Of a stretch of DNA of 64,000 bases, positions 1-9,548 are shown piece by piece (the stretch's first letter is position 1; each line of letters begins with the position of its first letter). This stretch comes from Pseudomonadota bacterium. Lineage in GTDB: Bacteria > Pseudomonadota > Gammaproteobacteria > Enterobacterales > Enterobacteriaceae. The position numbers and the translations under genes are program-made. The stretch is taken from contig JAGTSE010000012.1 in assembly GCA_018261615.1 (NCBI GenBank), forward strand, positions 1-64,000. The letters run 5' to 3'. Below the pieces are notes generated by a model. The model made no database searches. It was not told where the DNA came from and saw only the letters and a list, made by a program, of their open reading frames with translations.

Positions 1-97
1 GGGCGGGTTCTCTGAGCATGGCAGTCAGTCCGTTAATTGCACTGACCTTATTAGATCAAAGTCCTGACCTTACGGCCAGGACTTTGTCAGCAGTCTG

Positions 98-120
98 AAG
101 GGGCGAAGGCCCCTTTTTTT
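98..120 (+). terminator. intrinsic terminator before yifB
   Basis: A perfect 7-bp stem (98-104 with 109-115), GAAG loop and a run of seven T at 114-120 form a strong rho-independent terminator for a plus-strand gene lying left of the window. By E. coli gene order that gene would be maoP/yifE, but none of its coding sequence is in the window. A second hairpin lies just before it (9-bp stem, 58-66 with 77-85). The first 97 bases hold no gene I can support. Confidence 0.8.
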
Positions 121-1639
121 ACGTCAGCATATTTTGCAGATGAATGAGTAACCTGTCGATTGCGCGGTAACTTAGTGCTTCTTGTAGGTGTGTTCTCTGG
201 ATCTCATCCTGTTGTTCCAGATCAGCGATGGTTCTTGCAACCTTCAGCAGACGTTGCCAGGCCCGTATGGAGAAACCCAGACGTGTTAGCGTCTCTTCCA
301 GCCATTCCCCGTCCTCTTTTGCAAGCAAGCAGAACTGTTTTGTTTCGCTGCTTTCCAGCCGGGCGTTGAGCTTCTTCTGCCGTTGATGTTGACGAGCATG
401 AGCCTGAATAACACGCGACCGCACGGCCTCACTGCATTCACCTTTCTGCTGGGGTTGGCTCATTAAGCCGGGAGCAGGCAGCGGTATTTCCAGCGAGAGA
501 TCAAACCGGTCGAGAAAAGGGCCTGATAACCTTCCCAGATACCGCAGTGTCTGTTCAGGCGTGCTGCGATTATGGTTACCCTGATAGTGCCCGGTTGGGC
601 TGGGATTCATGGCCGCAATCAACTGAAAGCGCGCAGGATAAGTGATTTTTGCTCTTGTCCGTGAAATGTGAATCTGGCCTGACTCCATCGGTTCGCGCAA
701 AGCATCCAGTACGCGTCGCTCAAACTCAGGTAGTTCATCCAGAAACAGCACACCGTTGTGCGCCAGCGAAATTTCACCGGGCCCTGGTAATGAACCTCCT
801 CCAACCATTGCTGTCAGGGAGGCGCTGTGATGAGGCGTTCTGAATGGCCGTCGTCGCCAGTAGCGAATGGTGCTATTGTTGTTGAATACACTCATCACTG
901 CTGCACTTTCCAGGGCTTCCTGCTTATTAAGCGGTGGCAATAATCCCCCCAGTCTACTGGCCAACATGGTTTTTCCGGTTCCTGGTGGCCCTATCAACAA
1001 TAAATTATGCCCGCCTGCTGCAGTGATTTCTAAAGCGCGTTTCCCTTGCTGCTGTCCAATTACATCGCTCAGATCCCCGCTGGGCCTCTCCTGGACGCCC
1101 TCAAAGGGGGATGGAGTTAAAAGGGCGTGTTTTCCTTCCAGAAAAGCGCATACCTCCTGCAAATGGGCGGCTATGCGGCAATCTTCTGTTTCAGCAAGGC
1201 TGGCCTCCGCTTCATTTTCCTGAGCAATGATGATGCGACGCCCGGCTTTCACTGCTTCCATGACACAAGAGATAGTGCCGGAGACCCCACGCAATGCGCC
1301 TGTAAGGGCAAGTTCACCAATGAACTCATAGTCACTCAGCATTGGTGCTGTTAGTTGCTCTGAGGCTGCCAGAAGTGCAATAGCAATCGGTAAATCATAT
1401 CGTCCGCCTTCTTTTGGAAGATCGGCCGGTGCGAGATTGATCGTGATCCGCTTTGCCGGGAAATCATAACCACTGTTGATGATCGCGCTGCGTACCCGAT
1501 CGCGTGCCTCTTTGACGGTCATCTCTGGTAATCCGACAATGGTCAGCCCTGGAAGTCCGTTGCTGATATGTACTTCGACCGTCACCAATGGCGCAGTAAC
1601 GCCAAGCGCCGCTCGGGTATAAATGACTGACAATGCCAT
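119..1639 (-). CDS. yifB: YifB/ComM, Mg-chelatase-like AAA+ ATPase
   Basis: A 506-residue protein, the usual length for the YifB/ComM family. The N-terminal part has the ComM fold with GLPGLTIVGLP near residue 30. A Walker A motif GPPGTGKT lies near residue 217, a Walker B segment GVLFLDELPEF near 295, and the helical lid at the C-terminus. ComM homologues act as hexameric helicases that promote branch migration during recombination of incoming DNA in naturally transformable bacteria; in enterobacteria the role is less clear. The ATG at 1639 is preceded by a GGAGG ribosome-binding site. It is convergent with the gene left of the window and diverges from the ilv operon. Confidence 0.93.
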   Translation of the reverse strand: MALSVIYTRAALGVTAPLVTVEVHISNGLPGLTIVGLPEMTVKEARDRVRSAIINSGYDFPAKRITINLAPADLPKEGGRYDLPIAIALLAASEQLTAPMLSDYEFIGELALTGALRGVSGTISCVMEAVKAGRRIIIAQENEAEASLAETEDCRIAAHLQEVCAFLEGKHALLTPSPFEGVQERPSGDLSDVIGQQQGKRALEITAAGGHNLLLIGPPGTGKTMLASRLGGLLPPLNKQEALESAAVMSVFNNNSTIRYWRRRPFRTPHHSASLTAMVGGGSLPGPGEISLAHNGVLFLDELPEFERRVLDALREPMESGQIHISRTRAKITYPARFQLIAAMNPSPTGHYQGNHNRSTPEQTLRYLGRLSGPFLDRFDLSLEIPLPAPGLMSQPQQKGECSEAVRSRVIQAHARQHQRQKKLNARLESSETKQFCLLAKEDGEWLEETLTRLGFSIRAWQRLLKVARTIADLEQQDEIQRTHLQEALSYRAIDRLLIHLQNMLT

Positions 1640-1888
1640 AGTTCCTCCTTGCCATGGTCATTATCTGTTCGTCGCTTTTACCTTTCATTATCGATATTGA
1701 GCATTTACGTGGACGTTCCCGGTAATTTGTTGCAAGTTCATACCCTTTTCATCGCGCTGGAAGTACGCTCGCGATATTGATTTCGTTGAAAAAGCAGTGA
1801 AATATTTTCACGGCATTTTTTTGTTATATAAAACAATGAGTTTTTGCTTTCTTGTGAGCAATGGCGCACAAGTGGTCATAAATTTTTC

Positions 1889-1917
1889 TTGTGTCTTGTC
1901 TGAAATCTGTGTTACCT
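1889..1917 (+). promoter_or_regulatory. probable ilvGMEDA promoter
   Basis: The gap between yifB and ilvL (1640-1958) has no gene. The stretch just before ilvL lines up with the E. coli ilvG P2 promoter as I recall it: TTGTGT at 1889 as the -35 region, about 17 bases, then TTACCT, followed by the conserved CTCTTTAGG..TTCCTTCGAAC leader start. The region upstream (about 1790-1890) is AT-rich, as expected for the IHF-dependent upstream region of this promoter. The -10 match is weak, so the exact hexamers are uncertain. Confidence 0.4.
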
Positions 1918-1958
1918 CTTTAGGTATTCCTTCGAACATGAAGCAAGAACGAACAAAC

Positions 1959-2057
1959 ATGAAAGCCCTTCTACGAGTGATTAGCCTGGTCGTGATTAGC
2001 GTGGTGGTGATTATTATCCCACCGTGCGGGGCTGCACTTGGACGAGGAAAGGCTTAA
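1959..2057 (+). CDS. ilvL: ilv operon leader peptide
   Basis: A 32-codon leader peptide that starts MKALLRVISL and contains 5 Ile, 6 Val and 4 Leu, including a VVVIII run at residues 15-20. Translation of this run senses the supply of branched-chain aminoacyl-tRNAs and controls the downstream attenuator at 2082. It differs from the E. coli peptide only at residue 2 as I recall it (Lys instead of Thr). The longer frame opening at 1797 has no ribosome-binding site and is ignored. The ATG at 1959 is supported by the conserved length and sequence. Confidence 0.93.
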   Translation: MKALLRVISLVVISVVVIIIPPCGAALGRGKA

Positions 2058-2081
2058 AAAACAAGCCTTAACGAACTAAGA

Positions 2082-2112
2082 CCCCCGCACCGAAAGGTCC
2101 GGGGGTTTTTTT
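2082..2112 (+). terminator. ilvGMEDA attenuator
   Basis: A GC-rich hairpin (CCCCCGCACC, GAAA loop, GGTCCGGGGG) followed by seven T lies 24 bases after the ilvL stop. This is the attenuator terminator of the operon. When ribosomes stall at the Ile/Val/Leu codons of ilvL an alternative upstream hairpin forms and transcription continues into ilvX-ilvG. Confidence 0.93.
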
Positions 2113-2143
2113 ATGACTTAAAAATATAAGCGAGGAGCAGAGA

Positions 2144-2194
2144 ATGAGTTGTAGTACAAAATTCTGTTTCTCCCGATATACGGCGGGGAACTGA
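2144..2194 (+). CDS. ilvX: small protein IlvX
   Basis: A 16-codon frame, [16 protein letters not shown], sits between the attenuator and ilvG, with a GAGGAG ribosome-binding site at 2132-2138. It aligns end to end with the 16-residue IlvX of E. coli (STKFCFSR core conserved). The stop codon is two bases before the ilvG start, so it may be translationally coupled to ilvG. No biochemical function is established. Confidence 0.75.
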   Translation: MSCSTKFCFSRYTAGN

Positions 2195-2196
2195 CT

Positions 2197-3843
2197 ATGA
2201 ATGGGGCACAGTGGGTAGTACATGCGTTGCGGGCACAGAAGGTGGATACGGTTTTTGGCTATCCGGGTGGCGCAATCATGCCGGTTTACGATGCATTGTA
2301 TGACGGCGGCGTGGAACACCTACTGTGCCGACACGAGCAGGGCGCCGCGATGGCCGCTATTGGCTATGCCCGTGCAACGGGTAAGACAGGTGTATGCATT
2401 GCGACATCCGGCCCGGGCGCTACCAATCTGATTACTGGCCTTGCCGATGCGTTGTTAGATTCAGTTCCGGTGGTGGCGATTACGGGTCAGGTTGCGGCTC
2501 CGTTGATAGGAACTGACGCTTTTCAGGAAGTGGATGTGTTGGGCTTATCGCTGGCCTGCACCAAACACAGCTTTCTGGTTGAATCACTGGAAGAGCTGCC
2601 GCGCGTAATGGCTGAAGCCTTCCATGTTGCCAGTTCTGGCCGCCCTGGTCCGGTTCTGGTTGATATCCCGAAAGACATCCAACTGGAGAGTGGTGATCTT
2701 GAGCCCTATTTCGCTACCGTTGATGAGGTAATCTCCTTCCCGCAGGCTCAGGTTGATCAGGCCCACCAGATGTTAGCGCAGGCTAAAAAACCGATGTTGT
2801 ATGTTGGCGGTGGCGTTGGTATGGCGCAGGCGGTTCCTGCTCTGCGTGAGTTCCTGGCTGCAACACAGATGCCGGTGGTGTGTACACTGAAAGGTCTGGG
2901 CGCAGTGGCGCCAGAATATGCTTATTACCTCGGCATGCTGGGGATGCACGGTACTAAAGCGGCGAACTTTGCGGTTCAGGAGTGCGATTTGTTGGTTGCT
3001 GTTGGCGCGCGGTTCGACGATCGCGTGACCGGCAAGCTGAATACCTTTGCGCCGTATGCAAAAGTGATTCATATGGATATCGATCAGGCGGAACTGAGTA
3101 AGTTGCGTCAGGCGCATGTCGCGTTGCAGGGCGATTTGAATGCATTGCTCCCGGTGTTGCAACAGGCACTGTCCATTGATGCGTGGCGACAATACGCCGC
3201 AGACTTACGCCGTGAGCACGCATGGCGTTATGACCATCCTGGCGAGGCGATTTATGCGCCGCTGCTGTTAAAGCAACTCTCCGAACGTAAACCGGCGAAC
3301 AGCGTAGTGACGACCGATGTCGGGCAGCATCAGATGTGGGCTGCGCAGCATCTTGAATTTGATCGTCCGGAAAATTTCATTACCTCCAGCGGCTTAGGCA
3401 CGATGGGTTTTGGTCTGCCCGCTGCCGTTGGTGCGCAGGTCGCCCGCCCGGAGGATACGGTCATCTGTATCTCTGGCGACGGTTCTTTCATGATGAATGT
3501 GCAGGAACTGGGCACCGTAAAACGCAAACAGTTACCGCTGAAGATGGTATTGCTGGACAACCAGCGTTTAGGAATGGTTCGACAATGGCAGCAGTTGTTC
3601 TTTAACGAGCGTTATAGCGAAACTATTCTGACTGACAACCCCGATTTCCTCACGCTGGCCAGTGCCTTTGGCATTCCGGGCCAGCACATCACCCATAAAG
3701 ACCAGGTTGAAGCGGCACTCGACACCATGCTTTCGAGCTCAGGGCCATACCTGCTTCATGTCTCAATCGATGAACTTGAGAATGTCTGGCCATTGGTGCC
3801 GCCCGGCGCCAGTAACTCACAAATGCTGGAGAAATTATCATGA
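2197..3843 (+). CDS. ilvG: acetolactate synthase II large subunit (intact)
   Basis: Catalytic subunit of acetohydroxyacid synthase II, which condenses pyruvate with pyruvate or 2-oxobutyrate as the first common step of valine, leucine and isoleucine synthesis. It uses ThDP, FAD and Mg2+. The 548-residue frame is complete: N-terminal ThDP pyrimidine domain with the RHEQGAA glutamate near residue 47, central FAD domain, and the C-terminal ThDP motif GDGSFMMN near residue 428. In E. coli K-12 this gene is frameshifted, which makes that strain valine-sensitive; here it is uninterrupted. It overlaps ilvM by four bases (ATGA). Confidence 0.97.
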   Translation: MNGAQWVVHALRAQKVDTVFGYPGGAIMPVYDALYDGGVEHLLCRHEQGAAMAAIGYARATGKTGVCIATSGPGATNLITGLADALLDSVPVVAITGQVAAPLIGTDAFQEVDVLGLSLACTKHSFLVESLEELPRVMAEAFHVASSGRPGPVLVDIPKDIQLESGDLEPYFATVDEVISFPQAQVDQAHQMLAQAKKPMLYVGGGVGMAQAVPALREFLAATQMPVVCTLKGLGAVAPEYAYYLGMLGMHGTKAANFAVQECDLLVAVGARFDDRVTGKLNTFAPYAKVIHMDIDQAELSKLRQAHVALQGDLNALLPVLQQALSIDAWRQYAADLRREHAWRYDHPGEAIYAPLLLKQLSERKPANSVVTTDVGQHQMWAAQHLEFDRPENFITSSGLGTMGFGLPAAVGAQVARPEDTVICISGDGSFMMNVQELGTVKRKQLPLKMVLLDNQRLGMVRQWQQLFFNERYSETILTDNPDFLTLASAFGIPGQHITHKDQVEAALDTMLSSSGPYLLHVSIDELENVWPLVPPGASNSQMLEKLS

Positions 3844-4109
3844 TGCAACATCAGGTCGCCGTTGAGGCTCGCTTCAATCCGGAAACGTTAGAACGCGTGT
3901 TGCGCGTGGTGCGCCACCGTGGTTTTCAGGTATGCGCGATGAATATGGAAACCGCCAGCGATGCGCAGAATATAAATATTGAATTGACCGTTGCCAGCCC
4001 GCGGCCTGTCGAATTACTGTTTAGCCAACTGAGCAAACTTGTCGACGTTGCCCGGGTTGATATCCGACAGCGCGCCACATCATCACAATCACAACAAATC
4101 CGCGCGTAA
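3840..4109 (+). CDS. ilvM: acetolactate synthase II regulatory subunit
   Basis: An 89-residue ACT-domain protein that activates and stabilises the IlvG catalytic subunit of AHAS II. The ATG overlaps the ilvG stop (ATGA at 3840-3843), which implies coupled translation and balanced subunit output. The ACT core ([19 protein letters not shown]) is well conserved. It is two residues longer than the K-12 protein near the C-terminus; the ending QQIRA is retained. Confidence 0.95.
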   Translation: MMQHQVAVEARFNPETLERVLRVVRHRGFQVCAMNMETASDAQNINIELTVASPRPVELLFSQLSKLVDVARVDIRQRATSSQSQQIRA

Positions 4110-4126
4110 GCGCAAAAGGAAGAACA

Positions 4127-5056
4127 ATGACGACGAAAAAAGCAGACTACATTTGGTTCAATGGCGAGATGGTTCGTTGGGAAGACGCGAAAGTTCACGT
4201 GATGTCCCACGCTCTGCACTACGGCACCTCTGTCTTCGAAGGCATCCGTTGCTACGACTCGCACAAAGGCCCGGTAGTCTTCCGCCATCGTGAACATATG
4301 CAGCGTCTGCATGATTCCGCCAAAATCTACCGTTTCCCGGTTTCTCAGAGCATTGATGAACTGATGGAAGCCTGCCGCGACGTGATCCGCAAAAACAACC
4401 TGACCAGCGCGTATATCCGTCCACTGATATTTGTTGGCGATGTTGGTATGGGTGTGAACCCGCCAGCGGGCTACAGCACTGACGTGATTATCGCTGCGTT
4501 CCCGTGGGGCGCTTACCTGGGTGCAGAAGCGCTGGATCAGGGGATTGATGCGATGGTTTCTTCGTGGAACCGTGTTGCGCCAAATACCATCCCGACAGCC
4601 GCGAAAGCTGGCGGCAACTATCTCTCCTCTCTGCTGGTCGGCAGCGAAGCGCGCCGTCACGGTTATCAGGAAGGTATTGCGCTGGATGTGAACGGTTATA
4701 TCTCTGAAGGTGCGGGCGAAAACTTGTTTGAAGTGAAAGACGGCATCCTGTTTACTCCGCCGTTCACCTCTTCTGCACTGCCGGGGATCACCCGTGATGC
4801 CATCATCAAGCTGGCGAAAGAGCTGAATATTGAAGTTCGTGAGCAGGTGCTGTCCCGCGAATCGTTGTACCTTGCGGATGAAGTGTTCATGTCTGGTACC
4901 GCTGCTGAGATCACCCCGGTTCGTAGCGTTGATGGTATCCAGGTTGGCGAAGGTCGTTGCGGTCCGGTCACCAAACGTATTCAGCAAGCATTCTTTGGCC
5001 TCTTCACCGGTGAAACGGAAGATAAGTGGGGCTGGTTGGATCAAGTTAACCAATAA
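4127..5056 (+). CDS. ilvE: branched-chain amino acid aminotransferase
   Basis: PLP-dependent class IV aminotransferase that transfers the amino group from glutamate to the keto acids of Val, Leu and Ile, the last step for all three. At 309 residues it is full length. The PLP-binding lysine lies in the AKAGGNYL segment near residue 160, and the fold-type IV hallmark EGAGENLF is near 194. An AGGAAG ribosome-binding site precedes the ATG. The stop codon is directly abutted by an ERIC element that separates it from ilvD inside the same operon. Confidence 0.97.
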   Translation: MTTKKADYIWFNGEMVRWEDAKVHVMSHALHYGTSVFEGIRCYDSHKGPVVFRHREHMQRLHDSAKIYRFPVSQSIDELMEACRDVIRKNNLTSAYIRPLIFVGDVGMGVNPPAGYSTDVIIAAFPWGAYLGAEALDQGIDAMVSSWNRVAPNTIPTAAKAGGNYLSSLLVGSEARRHGYQEGIALDVNGYISEGAGENLFEVKDGILFTPPFTSSALPGITRDAIIKLAKELNIEVREQVLSRESLYLADEVFMSGTAAEITPVRSVDGIQVGEGRCGPVTKRIQQAFFGLFTGETEDKWGWLDQVNQ

Positions 5057-5181
5057 ATACCCATCATACTTCAGGTTGTAGGTGTATTGGCCGCACTCGT
5101 TCACCCCAGTCACTTATTTATGTAAGTTGCTGGGGATTATCTCGCTTGCTGCATTCCTGCAACCAGAATTATTTAGGGTAT
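5057..5181 (+). repeat. ERIC element between ilvE and ilvD
   Basis: A 125-bp imperfect palindrome matching the ERIC (IRU) family. It has the hallmark core CCCCAGTCACTTA...TAAG..GCTGGGGAT, terminal inverted repeats ATACCC (5057-5062) and GGGTAT (5176-5181), and inner arms AGGTTG/CAACC. It begins on the base after the ilvE stop and ends 62 bases before ilvD, so it is transcribed inside the ilvGMEDA mRNA and should fold into a long hairpin. Confidence 0.9.
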
Positions 5182-5243
5182 ATCAAATAAATATGGGATG
5201 GCACGCACCACCTCATCTACAAGACAGACGGGAGTAAAAGAGC

Positions 5244-7094
5244 ATGCCTAAGTATCGTTCCGCCACCACCACTCACGGGCGCAATATGGCGGGTGCCCGC
5301 GCGCTGTGGCGCGCAACCGGGATGACCGACGCCGATTTCGGCAAGCCGATTATTGCTGTCGTGAACTCGTTTACCCAGTTCGTGCCCGGGCACGTTCACC
5401 TGCGCGATCTTGGTAAGCTGGTTGCAGAGCAAATCGAAGCCGCAGGCGGCGTGGCGAAAGAGTTCAACACCATTGCTGTCGATGACGGTATCGCCATGGG
5501 CCACGGTGGCATGCTGTATTCACTGCCCTCCCGCGAGCTTATTGCTGATTCTGTTGAATATATGGTAAATGCCCACTGTGCCGACGCGATGGTGTGTATT
5601 TCCAACTGCGACAAAATCACCCCGGGGATGTTGATGGCTTCCCTGCGCCTCAATATTCCGGTAATTTTCGTCTCCGGCGGCCCGATGGAAGCCGGTAAGA
5701 CCAAACTCTCCAACCAGATCATCAAGCTGGATCTGGTTGATGCGATGATTCAGGGCGCAGACCCGAAAGTCTCTGATGACCAGAGCGAACAGGTGGAACG
5801 TTCCGCATGCCCGACCTGCGGCTCCTGTTCTGGCATGTTCACCGCCAACTCGATGAACTGCCTGACCGAAGCGCTGGGCCTGTCACAGCCAGGCAACGGT
5901 TCGTTGCTGGCTACCCACACCGATCGCAAAGAGTTGTTTATCAATGCTGGCAAACGCATTGTTGAGCTGACGAAACGTTACTACGAGCAGGACGATGCCT
6001 CGGCTCTGCCACGCGCTATCGCCTGCAAAGCGGCGTTCGAAAATGCCATGACGCTGGACATCGCAATGGGCGGTTCGACCAATACCGTTCTGCACCTGCT
6101 GGCGGCGGCGCAGGAAGCCGAAATTGATTTCACCATGAGTGACATCGATCAGCTTTCCCGCAAAGTTCCGCAACTGTGTAAAGTCGCGCCGAGTACGCAG
6201 AAATACCATATGGAAGATGTCCACCGTGCAGGTGGCGTACTGGGTATTCTGGGGGAATTGGATCGCGCAGGCCTGTTAAACCGTGACGTGAAAAACGTGC
6301 TCGGTCTGACGCTGCCGCAAACGCTTGAGCAGTACGATGTCATGCTGACCAACGACGAAGCGGTGAAAACCATGTTCCGCGCTGGCCCGGCAGGCATTCG
6401 CACCACACAGGCTTTCTCACAGGATTGCCGCTGGGACACGCTGGATGACAATCGCGCTGCAGGTTGTATTCGCTCGCTGGAGCATGCATATAGCAAAGAT
6501 GGCGGTCTGGCCGTACTGTACGGCAACTTTGCCGAAAACGGCTGCATCGTGAAAACCGCAGGCGTGGATGACAGCAACCTGAAATTCACCGGTCCGGCAA
6601 AAGTATATGAAAGTCAGGATGCGGCGGTTGAGGCTATTCTCGGCGGTAAAGTTGTAGCCGGCGATGTTGTGGTGATCCGCTATGAAGGGCCTAAAGGTGG
6701 GCCGGGCATGCAAGAGATGCTGTATCCGACCAGCTTCCTGAAGTCGATGGGGCTGGGTAAAGCCTGCGCGCTGATCACCGACGGGCGTTTCTCGGGTGGG
6801 ACATCCGGCCTTTCCATCGGCCACGTTTCCCCGGAAGCGGCCAGCGGCGGCAACATCGGGCTGATTGAAGATGGCGACATCATCGCTATCGATATCCCGA
6901 ACCGTGGTATTCAGTTGCAGGTCAGCGACCAGCAGTTGGCGGCGCGTCGTGAAGCACAGGAAGCCCGCGGCGATAAAGCCTGGACGCCGGTGGATCGCGA
7001 ACGTCAGGTCTCTTTCGCGCTACGCGCTTACGCCAGTCTCGCAACCAGTGCAGACAAGGGTGCGGTGCGCGATAAATCCAAACTTGGGGGTTAA
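5244..7094 (+). CDS. ilvD: dihydroxy-acid dehydratase
   Basis: Iron-sulfur enzyme that dehydrates 2,3-dihydroxy-isovalerate and -methylvalerate to the 2-keto acids, the third step of Val/Ile synthesis. Its 616 residues match the IlvD/Edd family length. Cluster cysteines are visible in [12 protein letters not shown] (near residue 118-123) and [11 protein letters not shown] (near 189-197). The C-terminal region carries [15 protein letters not shown]. It lies downstream of ilvE across an ERIC repeat and is followed two bases later by ilvA. GGGAG at 5229 supports the ATG. Confidence 0.97.
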   Translation: MPKYRSATTTHGRNMAGARALWRATGMTDADFGKPIIAVVNSFTQFVPGHVHLRDLGKLVAEQIEAAGGVAKEFNTIAVDDGIAMGHGGMLYSLPSRELIADSVEYMVNAHCADAMVCISNCDKITPGMLMASLRLNIPVIFVSGGPMEAGKTKLSNQIIKLDLVDAMIQGADPKVSDDQSEQVERSACPTCGSCSGMFTANSMNCLTEALGLSQPGNGSLLATHTDRKELFINAGKRIVELTKRYYEQDDASALPRAIACKAAFENAMTLDIAMGGSTNTVLHLLAAAQEAEIDFTMSDIDQLSRKVPQLCKVAPSTQKYHMEDVHRAGGVLGILGELDRAGLLNRDVKNVLGLTLPQTLEQYDVMLTNDEAVKTMFRAGPAGIRTTQAFSQDCRWDTLDDNRAAGCIRSLEHAYSKDGGLAVLYGNFAENGCIVKTAGVDDSNLKFTGPAKVYESQDAAVEAILGGKVVAGDVVVIRYEGPKGGPGMQEMLYPTSFLKSMGLGKACALITDGRFSGGTSGLSIGHVSPEAASGGNIGLIEDGDIIAIDIPNRGIQLQVSDQQLAARREAQEARGDKAWTPVDRERQVSFALRAYASLATSADKGAVRDKSKLGG

Positions 7095-7096
7095 TA

Positions 7097-8641
7097 ATGG
7101 CAGAATCCCAACCCCTCTCCGCCGCCCCCGAAGGGGCGGAATATTTGAGGGCAGTCCTGCGCGCGCCGGTTTATGAAGTGGCGCAGGTGACGCCGCTGCA
7201 AAAAATGGACAAGTTATCTTCGCGTCTGGATAACGTCATTCTGGTAAAACGCGAAGACCGCCAGCCAGTGCACAGCTTCAAGCTGCGTGGCGCTTACGCG
7301 ATGATTGCAGGGTTAACCGCCGAGCAGAAATCGCATGGCGTAATCACGGCATCCGCAGGCAATCACGCGCAGGGTGTGGCGATGTCTTCCACGCGCCTCG
7401 GCATCAAATCGCTGATCGTGATGCCAGTGGCGACAGCCGATATCAAAGTCGATGCGGTACGCAGTTTTGGCGGAGAAGTGCTGCTGCACGGTGCCAATTT
7501 CGATGAAGCGAAAGCCAAAGCCATTGAACTGTCGCAGCAGCAAGGGTTCACGTTTGTCCCGCCGTTCGATCATCCGATGGTGATTGCCGGGCAGGGAACG
7601 CTGGCGCTGGAGTTGTTGCAGCAGGATGCACATATCGACCGGATCTTTGTACCGGTCGGTGGCGGCGGCCTGGCAGCGGGTGTAGCGGTGCTGGTTAAAC
7701 AACTGATGCCGCAAATCAAAGTGATTGCTGTCGAAGCGGAAGATTCCGCCTGCCTGAAAGCGGCGCTGGATGCCGGGCATCCGGTCGATTTGCCCCGCGT
7801 TGGGTTGTTTGCCGAAGGCGTGGCGGTTAAACGTATCGGTGACGAGACCTTCCGCCTGTGCCAGGAGTACCTCGACGATATCATTACTGTCGATAGCGAT
7901 GCGATTTGCGCAGCGATGAAAGATCTGTTCGAAGATGTGCGGGCGGTCGCGGAACCGTCCGGCGCGTTGGCGCTGGCGGGGATGAAGAAATATATTGCCA
8001 AACACGACATTCACGGCGAGCGGCTGGCGCATGTGCTCTCCGGCGCAAACGTCAATTTCCACGGCTTACGCTACGTTTCTGAACGCTGTGAGCTGGGCGA
8101 GCAACGCGAAGCGCTGCTGGCGGTGACTATTCCAGAAGAGAAGGGCAGCTTCCTGAAGTTCTGCCAGTTGCTGGGGGGACGTTCCGTCACCGAGTTTAAT
8201 TACCGTTTCGCCGATGCGAAAAATGCCTGTATTTTTGTCGGCGTGCGCTTGAGTCGCGGCCTGGAAGAGCGCCAGGAGATCCTTTCATTGTTGAAGGATG
8301 GTGGTTACAGCGTGGTGGATCTTTCCGACGATGAGATGGCGAAACTGCATGTGCGCTATATGGTTGGTGGACGGCCGTCGAAACCGTTACAGGAGCGTTT
8401 GTACAGCTTCGAGTTCCCGGAATCACCGGGTGCGCTGCTGAAATTCCTGCATACGCTCGGTACGCACTGGAATATTTCGCTATTCCACTATCGCAGCCAT
8501 GGCACGGATTATGGCCGTGTGTTGGCGGCGTTTGAACTGGGCGATCACGAACCAGATTTCGAAACCCGGCTCAATGAACTGGGTTATGACTGCCACGATG
8601 AAACGCATAACCCGGCATTCCGGTTTTTCCTGGCGGGTTAG
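7097..8641 (+). CDS. ilvA: threonine dehydratase, biosynthetic
   Basis: PLP enzyme that deaminates threonine to 2-oxobutyrate and commits carbon to isoleucine; the family is feedback-inhibited by Ile and activated by Val. Its 514 residues comprise an N-terminal catalytic domain (PLP lysine K62 in HSFKLRGAY, glycine loop VGGGGLAAG near residue 188) and a C-terminal regulatory domain with two ACT-like repeats (near 340-410 and 435-505). It starts two bases after ilvD with a GGGG ribosome-binding site inside the ilvD end. Its stop overlaps the convergent ilvY stop by four bases. Confidence 0.97.
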   Translation: MAESQPLSAAPEGAEYLRAVLRAPVYEVAQVTPLQKMDKLSSRLDNVILVKREDRQPVHSFKLRGAYAMIAGLTAEQKSHGVITASAGNHAQGVAMSSTRLGIKSLIVMPVATADIKVDAVRSFGGEVLLHGANFDEAKAKAIELSQQQGFTFVPPFDHPMVIAGQGTLALELLQQDAHIDRIFVPVGGGGLAAGVAVLVKQLMPQIKVIAVEAEDSACLKAALDAGHPVDLPRVGLFAEGVAVKRIGDETFRLCQEYLDDIITVDSDAICAAMKDLFEDVRAVAEPSGALALAGMKKYIAKHDIHGERLAHVLSGANVNFHGLRYVSERCELGEQREALLAVTIPEEKGSFLKFCQLLGGRSVTEFNYRFADAKNACIFVGVRLSRGLEERQEILSLLKDGGYSVVDLSDDEMAKLHVRYMVGGRPSKPLQERLYSFEFPESPGALLKFLHTLGTHWNISLFHYRSHGTDYGRVLAAFELGDHEPDFETRLNELGYDCHDETHNPAFRFFLAG

Positions 8642-9528
8642 TTGTTCGGCAGAATTTTCCAGAAGGCATCGATAAGCGGCTCATAGAGCCGCTTTTTTTG
8701 TACGCACACGCCAAGCTCGAACGGCGTTTTTTCATCGCTACGTTCGAGGATCATCACGCGATTGCGTACCGGCTCGGGGCTATTCTCCAGCACCACTTCC
8801 GGGATCAGTGCCACGCCGCACCCCAGCGCGACCATGGAGACCATTGCTTCGTGTCCGCCAACGGTTGCGTAAATGGCGGGATTGCTGATTTTATGGCGGC
8901 GGAACCACAGCTCAATGCGCCGACGCACCGGCCCCTGATCGGCCATGATAAATGGCACTGTTGACCAGTCAGGCTCGGTTTGCGATACCTGGTTACGCAC
9001 TGGACACGGCAACGCTGGAGCAATCAGCACGACTGCCAGATTCTCCAGCATTGAAAATGCCACCGCGCCGGGGAGCGTTTCCGGCTTGCCGGCAATCGCC
9101 AGATCCGCTTCACCTGTAACCACTTTTTCCATGGCATCGGCAGCATCGCCAGTGGTGAGTTTGATCTCTACCGACGGATGTTCAGCACGGAAGTGGTCGA
9201 GGATTGGCGGTAAATGGCTGTAGGCTGCGGTGACAGAACAGAACAGGTGCAGCTCGCCGGAGAGTGATGGGCCTTGCTGGTCTATCGAATGGCGGAGTTG
9301 CTGATACTGTAATAACGTTTGTTGAGCAAAGGTGCGTAACTCTTCTCCCGCATTGGTCAGCGTGACGGTGCGGTTATCGCGTACAAACAGCGGTTGCCCA
9401 AGGTCTTCTTCCAGCCGCTGGATCTGGCGTGAAAGCGTGGAGGGACTGACATGCATGGCGCGCGCGCTGCGGCCAAAATGGCGGCTTTCTGCCAGATGCA
9501 GGAAGGTTTTCAGATCGCGTAAATCCAT
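8638..9528 (-). CDS. ilvY: LysR-type activator of ilvC
   Basis: A 296-residue LysR-family regulator. The N-terminal winged helix-turn-helix covers residues about 2-60 (FLHLAESRHFGRSARAMHVS, PSTLSRQIQRLE) and the substrate-sensing domain the rest. IlvY activates divergent ilvC when bound by acetolactate or acetohydroxybutyrate and represses itself. The shared operator region lies at 9529-9684. Its last codons overlap the end of ilvA and contain the ilvA terminator on the opposite strand. Confidence 0.95.
   Translation of the reverse strand: MDLRDLKTFLHLAESRHFGRSARAMHVSPSTLSRQIQRLEEDLGQPLFVRDNRTVTLTNAGEELRTFAQQTLLQYQQLRHSIDQQGPSLSGELHLFCSVTAAYSHLPPILDHFRAEHPSVEIKLTTGDAADAMEKVVTGEADLAIAGKPETLPGAVAFSMLENLAVVLIAPALPCPVRNQVSQTEPDWSTVPFIMADQGPVRRRIELWFRRHKISNPAIYATVGGHEAMVSMVALGCGVALIPEVVLENSPEPVRNRVMILERSDEKTPFELGVCVQKKRLYEPLIDAFWKILPNN
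8674..8699 (+). terminator. ilvGMEDA operon terminator inside ilvY
   Basis: A perfect 9-bp stem (AAGCGGCTC/GAGCCGCTT), ATA loop and seven T at 8693-8699 lie 33 bases after the ilvA stop. The element is within the 3' coding part of ilvY read on the other strand, so the ilvY codons here also encode the operon terminator. Confidence 0.88.
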
Positions 9529-9548
9529 GAGACAGGCTCCACAAATTT

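Noticed and set aside
1797..1958. N-terminal extension of ilvL to 86 residues
   Set aside because: The extension overlaps the promoter region and lacks a ribosome-binding site; the 32-codon peptide is the conserved unit.
3926..5113. 395-codon minus-strand frame over ilvM/ilvE
   Set aside because: Antisense shadow of well-identified ilvE and ilvM; composition reflects the opposite strand's codon usage.
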